Source: Eubacteriales bacterium (GTDB taxonomy: Bacteria; Bacillota; Clostridia; Saccharofermentanales; Fastidiosipilaceae). From it: DNA of 57,449 nucleotides. This document shows positions 18,810 to 26,367 of the stretch, in pieces (the first letter of the stretch is position 1; every line of letters begins with the position of its first letter). The stretch is taken from contig JAUNVS010000005.1 in NCBI GenBank assembly GCA_030537565.1, forward strand, positions 1 to 57,449. The letters are read 5' to 3'. The translations under genes and the position numbers were made by a program. The notes beneath the pieces are model-generated. The model saw nothing but the letters and a program-made list of their open reading frames with translations, searched no databases and was not told where the DNA came from.

Positions 18810-21533
18810 ATGAACGTACGTAAAAGCATTCTAGCCACCGTCAGCCTCAGTCTCCTCCTCGGGAGTCTCATGGGCTACGGGCCGCTCTACGGCGATGAAG
18901 TCACGACGGACGAGCTTCCCGAAGCCGTCGAAACGGATGAACTGCCAGATGAAGCAAGCGAGGTCTCGCCCGCACTGGCTGATGAGAGTGAGGCGAGTCC
19001 GATTGAAGAACAGCCAATCGAGAATGAAACGGCCGTGATTTCGAAGAACCCGAACCTCGGAGAGAAAAGCCAGTCCGAAGCCGCTTCTGGCTTTGAACTT
19101 GCCTTTGAAAATAAAGAGGCCGCACTCTATTATGATCCAAGTAGTCTACAAATCCGCTTTTATGATAAGAAGCGTCGCTTGGTTTCGGACCTAAAGGCGG
19201 TCGACGGACAAAAGGGCAATCGCTTGACCCAGCGTTTGCAGCGAAGTAATTTCCAAATAACTCTGTTGAAGAATCTTCGGGACCTCGGCGTCCAGAGTGA
19301 AAATGATTATGAATTAGCCATAGAGGCTGGACAGTTTGAGGTCGAGCCCATTGAAAATGGCATCGAATTGCGCTTGCGTCTCGGCAACGAAGGCCTCAGT
19401 GTCGATGACCTACCTGTGGCTATTCCCAGTGATAAGATGTATGAAAAAGTCCTCAAGCATCTGAAGAAAAAAGACCGCAAACGCCTGAAAAAACTTTATC
19501 GTGAGTTCCAAGACCGCTACACCCGCCGCGATGATTCGAGCATGTCTTCTCTCCAGGTTAAGCTCTACCATGACCTCCTGTTCAAAAAGGGGAAGTACAC
19601 CGTTGAAGACCTCGAGGAGGATAATGCCCGATACGGTGTAAGCAAGAGTTCGTCCCAGCTGAAAATCGAATTGACGATTCAATACCTCCTCGATGGCAGT
19701 GACCTCCTCGTGCGAGTGCCACTGGACCGCTTGAAGATCAATCCAGAAGGGCTTGAACCCTATATTCTTAGCCTCCTACCCTATGCGATGTCGGCGAACG
19801 AAGCCGAGTCGGGTTATTTTGTACTTCCAGATGGGGCGGGGAGTCTCGTTCGCTTTAACAATGGCAAGACTCAGCTTAGCCAGTATCTCAAACGCATCTA
19901 TGGACGTGACCGCCTCTTCGAAGAGAAGCAGATGCCAGGAGATTTAAATATTAAGCTTCCCGTCTTCGGGATGCGTCGCGAGCAGCAGGGGCTTCTCGCC
20001 ATCCTCGAGGATGGAAAAGATCTAGCTCAGGTTTCATGTGAGATTTCAGGCAAGACGGATGAGTACAATAAGGTCTATTTCTCGTATCGCCTCCTCGATG
20101 TCGATCGGATATCGACCCTGGGCAGTTCGACCGTGACCCATAATAAGACAGCCGAGCGGCGCTATGAGGGAGCCCTCCAAATTCGATTCAAGCAGTTGAG
20201 CGATGCCGAGGCAAATCCACTGGAGATGGCTCGGATTTACCGAGATTATTTGAAGGTAGAGAATCTTTGGCCGACGGCCGCCGAAGAGACGTCGAAAGTG
20301 CAAATTCACCTCAACTTCGTAGGAATGAATCCTGAACGAAAATTCTTCGCGGGCATCCCCTATGCCTCTCAGCGTTGCTTGAGTCGTTTCGCGGACGTTA
20401 AACAGATCCTCGGCGAGCTCGAATTGCGGATGCCAGGATCGATTGTCGACCTCAGTTATTCAGCTCTCGATAAATACGGCTTGATTCCAGGTAAGCTGAA
20501 TCCACTGCGAGTCGATCGCAGTCTCGGGAGCGAGGCTGAAGAAAAGGCCCTGCGCGAACGTGTTGAGGCACAGGGGGGACAATTCAGCTATCGCTTACCG
20601 GTTCAGATGGTACGCGGTAGTAGAGGCTTTAAAAAACACCAGGATTTTGCTCGCTCATTATCTGGTGACTTCAAACGCTTGAAGTTTTTTAACAAAGCCA
20701 TCCAGATTTTCGAACTGCGTGATGAATCTCCTTATCTGATCGCCCCGACTCGCATTGGATCTTACCTCCAAGAGATCGTCTCTGAAGTCAGGCGGCAGGC
20801 CTCTTCTCTGATCATTGAAGACCTCGGTCAGACCCCAGTTGCCCAATACCAGAGACGTGCGAATATCCTCCGTCATGAGGCGATCGACTATGAGAAAAAG
20901 GCCCTTCAAGGCGTGACGGGACAAGTCCGTGTGGCTCTCTGTGATCCTGCGGACTATAGCCTCGCAGCAAGCTCGGAGATTATCGACCTCGCGAGTCACA
21001 ATAGTCGATATAAACTCTTTGATGCCACTATCCCCTTTGTCTCGTTTATTTATGGTGACGATTTAAAGACGACGCTCGAGGCCTTCGATGCATGTGCTGA
21101 GGATTCACTTGAGTACTACGCTCTCCAAGTTCTCGAGACGGGAGCGATTCCACAGTTGCGGCTTAGCATTGAGGGGGGGCTTGAGCTGGAGAATAGTCCG
21201 TTTGAAGCACTACTCGGAACGGAAGTCGATAAGCGTTATGAGGATATTGAACGCCTTATGGCGATTCGGCGAATTTATCTGGAGGAATTCGCTGGCGCCA
21301 AACGGATTCGCTTCATGATCGATGAAGCGAATTTCGACCTCCATCGACTCGACTTCGATAATGGTAAGACGCTTCTGCTTAACTACGGGAAGACGCCCTG
21401 TCAATATCTCACGAAGAGCATCGCTGCTGAGGATTATCTCATCTGCGAAAGCCGCGAGCTCGATTCGTCTCAGGGGGACGAAGCAGCAAATGCTGATTCT
21501 GCTTGCCCTTTGAAATTAGAAAGGAGGGCCTAA
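18810..21533 (+). CDS. DUF5696 domain-containing exported protein
   Basis: 907 aa. A signal peptide ends in LYG before DEV, without lipobox, and an acidic low-complexity segment (about 30-90) follows. The body has DUF5696 hallmarks: 'FVLPDGAGSLVRFNNGKT', 'LPVFGMRREQQGLLAILEDG', 'SGKTDEYNKVYFSYRL' and 'GFKKHQDFARSLSG'. The later half resembles a TIM-barrel-like (glycoside-hydrolase-like) fold by pattern only. In other Bacillota this family sits in exactly this kind of ABC cluster. A role in processing or presenting a glycan outside the cell is inference. GGGAGG precedes the ATG, 11 nt after the previous stop. Confidence 0.82.
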   Translation: MNVRKSILATVSLSLLLGSLMGYGPLYGDEVTTDELPEAVETDELPDEASEVSPALADESEASPIEEQPIENETAVISKNPNLGEKSQSEAASGFELAFENKEAALYYDPSSLQIRFYDKKRRLVSDLKAVDGQKGNRLTQRLQRSNFQITLLKNLRDLGVQSENDYELAIEAGQFEVEPIENGIELRLRLGNEGLSVDDLPVAIPSDKMYEKVLKHLKKKDRKRLKKLYREFQDRYTRRDDSSMSSLQVKLYHDLLFKKGKYTVEDLEEDNARYGVSKSSSQLKIELTIQYLLDGSDLLVRVPLDRLKINPEGLEPYILSLLPYAMSANEAESGYFVLPDGAGSLVRFNNGKTQLSQYLKRIYGRDRLFEEKQMPGDLNIKLPVFGMRREQQGLLAILEDGKDLAQVSCEISGKTDEYNKVYFSYRLLDVDRISTLGSSTVTHNKTAERRYEGALQIRFKQLSDAEANPLEMARIYRDYLKVENLWPTAAEETSKVQIHLNFVGMNPERKFFAGIPYASQRCLSRFADVKQILGELELRMPGSIVDLSYSALDKYGLIPGKLNPLRVDRSLGSEAEEKALRERVEAQGGQFSYRLPVQMVRGSRGFKKHQDFARSLSGDFKRLKFFNKAIQIFELRDESPYLIAPTRIGSYLQEIVSEVRRQASSLIIEDLGQTPVAQYQRRANILRHEAIDYEKKALQGVTGQVRVALCDPADYSLAASSEIIDLASHNSRYKLFDATIPFVSFIYGDDLKTTLEAFDACAEDSLEYYALQVLETGAIPQLRLSIEGGLELENSPFEALLGTEVDKRYEDIERLMAIRRIYLEEFAGAKRIRFMIDEANFDLHRLDFDNGKTLLLNYGKTPCQYLTKSIAAEDYLICESRELDSSQGDEAANADSACPLKLERRA

Positions 21534-21536
21534 AGC

Positions 21537-22430
21537 ATGTCGTTATTTAGACGCAAAAAGTTTAATGCCTTCGATGCTCAAATCGCCCGTCAGGGGAGGC
21601 TCTTCGTCCTGCCATGGCTGATTGGCTTTCTACTTTTCTTCCTCAAGCCGATCATAGAGCTTTTCTACTATGCATTTCATCGGGTCGAGATGAAGGTGAA
21701 TGGGGGACTGGAGTTCACACCCCTTGGCTTTAAGAATTTCCATGCGGCTCTCTTCGAAGATACGAAATTTAATCGCTATCTGAGTGAGGCGTTTATGGCA
21801 GCCCTGCCCAAGCTCCTCCTCGTCCTGATCTTCGCGCTCATCGTCGCGATTTTACTAAACGGAAAGTATCCAGGGCGGGCCATTGCACGGGCGGTCTTTT
21901 TCATTCCGATTATTATGGCCAGTAAGAGTATTAGTACTGTGGTCGGTGGTATGCAGTCCCAGATGATCCAAGATGCGAGCGCGGGGAGTGAAGGTCAGCT
22001 GACTTTTTTGATTTCGTTTTTGAGCCGTTTTCTCGATGCCGGTACGCTTAATTACCTGCTAAAGTCGGTTTCATCGATCTTCGAGACGATCCTCTTATCT
22101 GGTGTTCAAACACTGATCTTCCTCTCGGGTTTGCAGTCGATCTCCACCGCGCATTACGAGGTGGCACGGATTGAGGGGGCAACGAGCTATGAGACTTTTT
22201 GGCGGGTTACGATCCCGATGATCTCGCCGATGATCTTAATTGCAGCCGTCTATACCCTCGCTGAACACTTCATGACGGTCCAACTCGTTGAGTACATGAA
22301 TAAGATTGCCTTTTCAAATTCGAACTATGGTCTGTCAGCAGCGATGAGTGTCATGTACTTCATCCTCTCGCTTCTCTTGATTAGCGTGGTCTCGTGGATT
22401 ATTTCAAGGAGGGTTTACTACAATGATTAG
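21537..22430 (+). CDS. Carbohydrate ABC transporter permease (MalF-like), pair 2
   Basis: 297 aa CUT1 permease with TM1 'LFVLPWLIGFLLFFLKPIIELFYYAF' (about 17-42) and EAA loop EVARIEGATSYETFWRVTIP. AAAGGAGG precedes the ATG and overlaps the end of the DUF5696 gene. It overlaps the next permease by 8 nt, so the two are translationally coupled. Confidence 0.92.
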   Translation: MSLFRRKKFNAFDAQIARQGRLFVLPWLIGFLLFFLKPIIELFYYAFHRVEMKVNGGLEFTPLGFKNFHAALFEDTKFNRYLSEAFMAALPKLLLVLIFALIVAILLNGKYPGRAIARAVFFIPIIMASKSISTVVGGMQSQMIQDASAGSEGQLTFLISFLSRFLDAGTLNYLLKSVSSIFETILLSGVQTLIFLSGLQSISTAHYEVARIEGATSYETFWRVTIPMISPMILIAAVYTLAEHFMTVQLVEYMNKIAFSNSNYGLSAAMSVMYFILSLLLISVVSWIISRRVYYND

Positions 22431-23445
22431 AAGAAAAGACCCTAAGACAAAACTGCAACTTAGCTATGATCCGAAACTCCGTGCTAAGCGTGTGACGAGC
22501 CAGTTCCTAGGTGGATTATTTCGCTATCTTCTCCTCTTCGTCCTCGGCTTCCTGATCCTCAAACCGATTCTTCACATGATCTCACAGACCTTTATGAATC
22601 CAGAGGAACTGGGATCGCCGACGGCCACCTGGATCCCAACGCAGTGGTCGAAGGAACATCTCTACGTCGCTTATGAAATCCTCGGCTATCCGAAGCGCTT
22701 CCTCTACACCTTTGTCACGGTCTTGATCCAGGCTTTTTGCCAGATGGTTCCAGCCGTCTTAGCGGGCTACGCCCTGGCGCGGCTGCCATTCCGAGGGCGT
22801 AATTTGATTTTTGGACTTGTGATCCTAACGATTGTGGTTCCGCCACAGGTCATTGCTTTACCCCAGTACATGAACTTCAGAAATTTCGACCCGCTACGGA
22901 TCTTCTCACTGACCATGGGCCAGCCTGTTAACCTCATTGGCAGTGAGGCGTCCATTTATCTCTTATCCTTAACGGGACAGGGGCTCAAAGGCGGTCTCTT
23001 CGTCTACATCTACCGGCAATTTTTCAGAACTCTGCCTAAAGAACTTGAGGAGTCCGCATTCCTCGATGGCGCCGGATTTAATAAGACCTTCTTCCGTATT
23101 ATTTTGCCCAATGCCGGCCCCGCTAGTCTCACTGTTTTCGTCCTCAGTTTTGTCTGGAATTGGAATGACATGTACTTCGTTAAACTCTTCACAAACAACG
23201 ATTTGAATCTCATGGTTCGCTATAATCGGGCAGTCTCTTCAATGCAGGAGGCGATCCAGGCTACCCTGCGAGGCAGCGCCCTCCTATCAAATGGTCACTT
23301 CCTCGTGCCTGCTGAGAATCCCTTTTACCAACAGACGATTGCGAATACGCTGAGCTTCCTCTTAATCCTGCCCCTAATCATCTTCTATCTCATCATCCAA
23401 CGGCGCTTCGTCCAAGGCGCAGCTCATTCGGGTGTAAAGGGCTAA
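22423..23445 (+). CDS. Carbohydrate ABC transporter permease (MalG-like), pair 2
   Basis: 340 aa, six TM helices. EAA loop ESAFLDGAGFNKTFFRIILP (about 208-228). The insert 'MQEAIQATLRGSALLSNGHFL' before the last TM lengthens it relative to normal MalG. It is the last gene of the eight-gene cluster. No ABC ATPase gene follows, so an ATPase encoded elsewhere (MsmK/UgpC-like, shared) must energise both permease pairs. Confidence 0.92.
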   Translation: MIRRKDPKTKLQLSYDPKLRAKRVTSQFLGGLFRYLLLFVLGFLILKPILHMISQTFMNPEELGSPTATWIPTQWSKEHLYVAYEILGYPKRFLYTFVTVLIQAFCQMVPAVLAGYALARLPFRGRNLIFGLVILTIVVPPQVIALPQYMNFRNFDPLRIFSLTMGQPVNLIGSEASIYLLSLTGQGLKGGLFVYIYRQFFRTLPKELEESAFLDGAGFNKTFFRIILPNAGPASLTVFVLSFVWNWNDMYFVKLFTNNDLNLMVRYNRAVSSMQEAIQATLRGSALLSNGHFLVPAENPFYQQTIANTLSFLLILPLIIFYLIIQRRFVQGAAHSGVKG

Positions 23446-23474
23446 GTGATTTTAGGACAAAGACAGTGCAGCCT

Positions 23475-23505
23475 CGGGCGTGGTCTAGGATCTGGGCCAC
23501 GCCCG
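23475..23505 (+). terminator. Hairpin at the end of the carbohydrate ABC cluster
   Basis: CGGGCGTGG (23475-23483) pairs with CCACGCCCG (23497-23505), a 9-bp GC-rich stem. Only a weak T tract follows (ACTTTGGTG), so termination efficiency is uncertain. Confidence 0.5.
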
Positions 23506-23606
23506 ACTTTGGTGTTCCTCAGGGGCGGGGGATCGCGGTGTCCGATCGGATGACGCATAGATTGTTCCGACCTCTATAGGATTGATCATTCAAAAAAACA
23601 AATAAT

Positions 23607-23635
23607 TTGACAATATTAAATCCTAAAGTTAATGT
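23607..23635 (+). promoter_or_regulatory. Putative promoter of the exporter gene
   Basis: Perfect TTGACA (23607-23612), 17-nt spacer, TAATGT (23630-23635; weak -10) in an AT-rich patch about 50 nt before the start codon. Confidence 0.45.
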
Positions 23636-23687
23636 GTCTGGACGGTTCCAGTTTCTAAAGTAAAAACAGTCGACTCAGGAGGGACGG

Positions 23688-25256
23688 ATGAGAACTTCAT
23701 TCAAAACGGATATAAAAGAGAACTTGGCGGTTATTTCTCTGATTTCTTTTTTGCAAATCATTAAGACCGCTATGGTCTTCGCCCTGCCCATCGTCACCGC
23801 TCGGATTACTAAGGGCATGCTCACACGAAATAACATTATTATTTTGTTCGCTACCGTCATTGCTGCGTTCGCGGTTGAGATTATAGTGGCGAATTTGCAG
23901 AAACGCACTGAAGTGGGCTATAAGTGTTGCTTAAATGAAAAGATATACAATCAGATGTATCGGATTTCATATGAGTCTTTGATTGAGAAGGGGATGATCT
24001 ACTACCTGGAAAAGATCAATCTGGCCGTTGCGAATTACTCAAACTACGTGATGGCGACGATCCCCAGCTTTGTTAGCGTTCTGGGGACGCTGATCGTCTC
24101 GATCGTCTTAATCGGCATCTTTGACCTGAAAATAGCACTGGCGATCGTCCTCATCTTTGCATTGCAGACGTTGAGTTTGCGCCTCCTAAACAATCACCTA
24201 AGTAAGAAGTGCGTGAATCTCCAGAGTGTCTGTGCTGAGTCTTTCTCCAACATCCTCTCAGTGCTCAACTGTGTAGATTATTTTAAGCAGCTTTCAAGTC
24301 ATCAGGGGATCAACCGGCTTTTATCGAAGGATGTTCGACGCATACATAAGCATAATACAGAAGTAAATGTCTATGCCCGCAATATCAGCTCAATCATTTT
24401 TCTGATGATTACCAATCTCCAGTTCCTCCTCTACATCGTCTGCGGCTACATGATGATCAGCTCTCAGATTACAGGTTCTCAATTTATTTACATCATCATG
24501 TTAATCAACATCTGTTTTTCTGCCTTCTCGAACTTCTCGTCGATCGAAATCAATAAGAAAGACTACAACGCCTCCAGAGAATTCTTAAAAAATGAAATCG
24601 AAGATGCTCAGGAAGAGTCCGGTGATGTTCAGGTCGGCAGTATCGATAAGGTCCTGATTAAGAATATTGATCTCAATTTGAAGCGCGGCGATGTTGTTTT
24701 CTTGAGTGGTGAAACTGGGACGGGTAAGTCGAGCCTGCTGAAAGTTTTACTGGGCTTCTACCGGATCGATGGTGTGAAGGTCAACGGAAGCGAGTTGAAG
24801 AAACTGAGCTTGGCCTCGCTGAGAGAGAAAGTAGCCTATGTCAGCCAAGACAATTCAATTGTCAGCGGAAGTGTTTACGACAATATCTTCATGGGTGAGT
24901 CGGCTGAGGAGATGGATCGGATTAAGAACTTAGCCTTTTTATCCAAGTTTGTTTCAGGTCAGGACTTCTCCGACGAAATGATCATGGCTAACGGTACGAA
25001 TTTGTCCGGTGGTGACAAGCAAAAACTGGCAGTTGCCAGACTCTTTGCTGGTCATCCAGATGTCTTGATTCTCGATGAGATCACAAGCTCTATGGATAAC
25101 GCAACAACGGATTTGGTCTTCGGAGAAATTCTCGATGCCTTTGCCGATAAGATCATCATCATTGTTTCGCATAACGATTATATTAAGAAATATGCGAATC
25201 GCTTCTTGGACCTTCACGATTCCTCCATCGAAGAAGCCGAGGTTCACGCGTCGTAG
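23688..25256 (+). CDS. ABC exporter half-transporter (TMD-NBD fusion)
   Basis: 522 aa. Six-helix exporter-type TMD (about 15-290) fused to an NBD (about 320-515): Walker A GETGTGKS, signature NLSGGDKQK, Walker B VLILDEITSSMD, H-loop 'IIVSHNDY'. It is shorter than typical 570-600 aa exporters. The codon and base usage appears more AT-rich and more Lys/Ile/Asn-rich than flanking genes, and the gene has its own promoter and terminator with no partner, suggesting acquisition. A homodimer exporting a peptide, lipid or drug is possible; no precursor peptide gene is seen next to it. It is not the missing ATPase of the sugar cluster, because it carries its own TMD. Confidence 0.85.
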   Translation: MRTSFKTDIKENLAVISLISFLQIIKTAMVFALPIVTARITKGMLTRNNIIILFATVIAAFAVEIIVANLQKRTEVGYKCCLNEKIYNQMYRISYESLIEKGMIYYLEKINLAVANYSNYVMATIPSFVSVLGTLIVSIVLIGIFDLKIALAIVLIFALQTLSLRLLNNHLSKKCVNLQSVCAESFSNILSVLNCVDYFKQLSSHQGINRLLSKDVRRIHKHNTEVNVYARNISSIIFLMITNLQFLLYIVCGYMMISSQITGSQFIYIIMLINICFSAFSNFSSIEINKKDYNASREFLKNEIEDAQEESGDVQVGSIDKVLIKNIDLNLKRGDVVFLSGETGTGKSSLLKVLLGFYRIDGVKVNGSELKKLSLASLREKVAYVSQDNSIVSGSVYDNIFMGESAEEMDRIKNLAFLSKFVSGQDFSDEMIMANGTNLSGGDKQKLAVARLFAGHPDVLILDEITSSMDNATTDLVFGEILDAFADKIIIIVSHNDYIKKYANRFLDLHDSSIEEAEVHAS

Positions 25257-25293
25257 TTTCGTATAGAATTTCGCTTTGAGTCGAAATTTTTGG

Positions 25294-25356
25294 AAAGACT
25301 TGCCCGCTCTTAGTTCTTGCTTAGGACAAGGGATTGAGACCAGCAAGTCTTTTCTT
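25294..25356 (+). terminator. Terminator after the exporter gene
   Basis: AAAGACTTGC (25294-25303) pairs with GCAAGTCTTT (25343-25352), a 10-bp stem with a roughly 39-nt loop containing a smaller CTTG/CAAG hairpin, followed by TTTCTTAT. It lies in the convergent gap with the next minus-strand gene. Confidence 0.6.
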
Positions 25357-25361
25357 ATATC

Positions 25362-26006
25362 TCATCGATTTTTCTGAGACCGGCGTTTCTCGAAGCGGGT
25401 CGCGAGGTAGATCGGGAGGGTATGAAGCAGGCAGAGCGCCGGTATCGGACTAATCCCCCGTTCCGCGAGAAAGAGGCTGAGAATTTGAAAGAGAACGAAG
25501 CCGATGCTTAGCAGGACGTAGCGCAGGCCATAGACGCAGGGCAGTAGGATTTGTTTGCGGGGATTGTCTTGGGGATACATCTTGTTTAAAAAACCGCTGT
25601 AGTAGGCCAGCTGAAGATAGATAAAGGTATGGACCGCTGCAATTATTAATATGAGATGGACGAGGAGGGCTGTTCGGGCTTCAAGCCAGATGGTGATATA
25701 TAGGATGAGTAAGGGTGTGGCGCTGAGTTCGATGAGGTAGCGTCGACGGCTATCAGGATCTCGCCATGTTGAGAAGAAGATATCGAAGTATTTTCGGTAT
25801 TGGAGTCCGCCGGCTTCTTGGCTCTGTAGGAGATAGCTTCCTGCTGCATCGCAGGCGGGCAGGTAGAGTAGACCGATGCTAAATAGGCCGAGGAGGTGGA
25901 TGAAGAGCTGGAGGACGATCAGTTCTGTGAGCAGCTCAAAAAAACGGTAGAGCGTAGACGAATCGTGTCGCTCAAAGGCGGAGTTATCATCGATTCGATG
26001 GGTCAC
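25362..26006 (-). CDS. Small polytopic membrane protein, possible DUF624/YesL-like
   Basis: 214 aa with about four or five hydrophobic helices (about 28-50, 95-115, 115-140, 160-190). The order helix, 'LLYLPACDAAGSYLLQSQ', 'YFDIFFSTWRDPDSRR', helix is reminiscent of DUF624/YesL proteins, often found near carbohydrate transporters. This is a weak pattern match only. The start is GTG with AAGGAGG 6-7 nt upstream. No catalytic motif is recognised. Confidence 0.6.
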   Translation of the reverse strand: MTHRIDDNSAFERHDSSTLYRFFELLTELIVLQLFIHLLGLFSIGLLYLPACDAAGSYLLQSQEAGGLQYRKYFDIFFSTWRDPDSRRRYLIELSATPLLILYITIWLEARTALLVHLILIIAAVHTFIYLQLAYYSGFLNKMYPQDNPRKQILLPCVYGLRYVLLSIGFVLFQILSLFLAERGISPIPALCLLHTLPIYLATRFEKRRSQKNR

Positions 26007-26099
26007 TAGAGGCCTCCTTTCTTAGTCATACCCATTCTAAAGCGCTTCGCGACAAAGTGAAAATACGCGATTTTCTAATTGTCTAGATTCGTATGAACT

Positions 26100-26127
26100 A
26101 AAAAAAGTCGAGCCTAAGGGCTCGACT
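26100..26127 (-). terminator. Terminator of the tRNA-Gly transcript
   Basis: On the minus strand, AGTCGAGCC and GGCTCGACT form a perfect 9-bp stem with a 4-nt loop followed by seven T residues, immediately downstream of the tRNA. Confidence 0.9.
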
Positions 26128-26138
26128 CAAACATCTCA

Positions 26139-26209
26139 AGCGGGTGAGGGGAATCGAACCCCCATATTCAGCTTGGGAAGCTGATGTTCTACCACTGAAC
26201 TACACCCGC
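26139..26209 (-). tRNA. tRNA-Gly, anticodon CCC
   Basis: Full cloverleaf on the minus strand. The acceptor GCGGGTG pairs with CACCCGC, discriminator U. The D arm is 'GTTCAGTGGTAGAAC', anticodon arm TCAGC-TTCCCAA-GCTGA with anticodon CCC, and T arm with GGTTCGATTCC. The 3' CCA is not encoded, as in many Bacillota. It reads GGG codons. A terminator follows 12 nt downstream, so it is probably a single-gene unit. Confidence 0.95.
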
Positions 26210-26325
26210 GTAATTCTAGGGAATTATAGTGAAGTCAGAAGATGGCTGTCAAGATTTACTTCCCCAAGCGGAGCCCCCTTAGTGCCCTTCTCGAGCTCCT
26301 CTCTGAGGCAGGCTTGGAGTCCCTG

Positions 26326-26334
26326 TGCTATTAT
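26326..26334 (+). promoter_or_regulatory. Possible extended -10 promoter of the FHA-FtsW gene
   Basis: TGCTATTAT gives an extended -10 (TG-N-TATTAT) about 34 nt before the start codon; no good -35 is visible at normal spacing. Confidence 0.35.
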
Positions 26335-26367
26335 GACTAGCATTTAGAGCAGGGGGGAGTTCATTGC

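Noticed and set aside
23688..25256. Candidate for the missing ATPase of the carbohydrate cluster
   Set aside because: It carries its own exporter-type TMD, has its own promoter, and lacks the C-terminal regulatory domain of MsmK/UgpC ATPases.
25362..26006. Confident assignment of the small membrane protein to DUF624/YesL
   Set aside because: Only a loose pattern of helices and short motifs supports it, so it is kept as a tentative suggestion.
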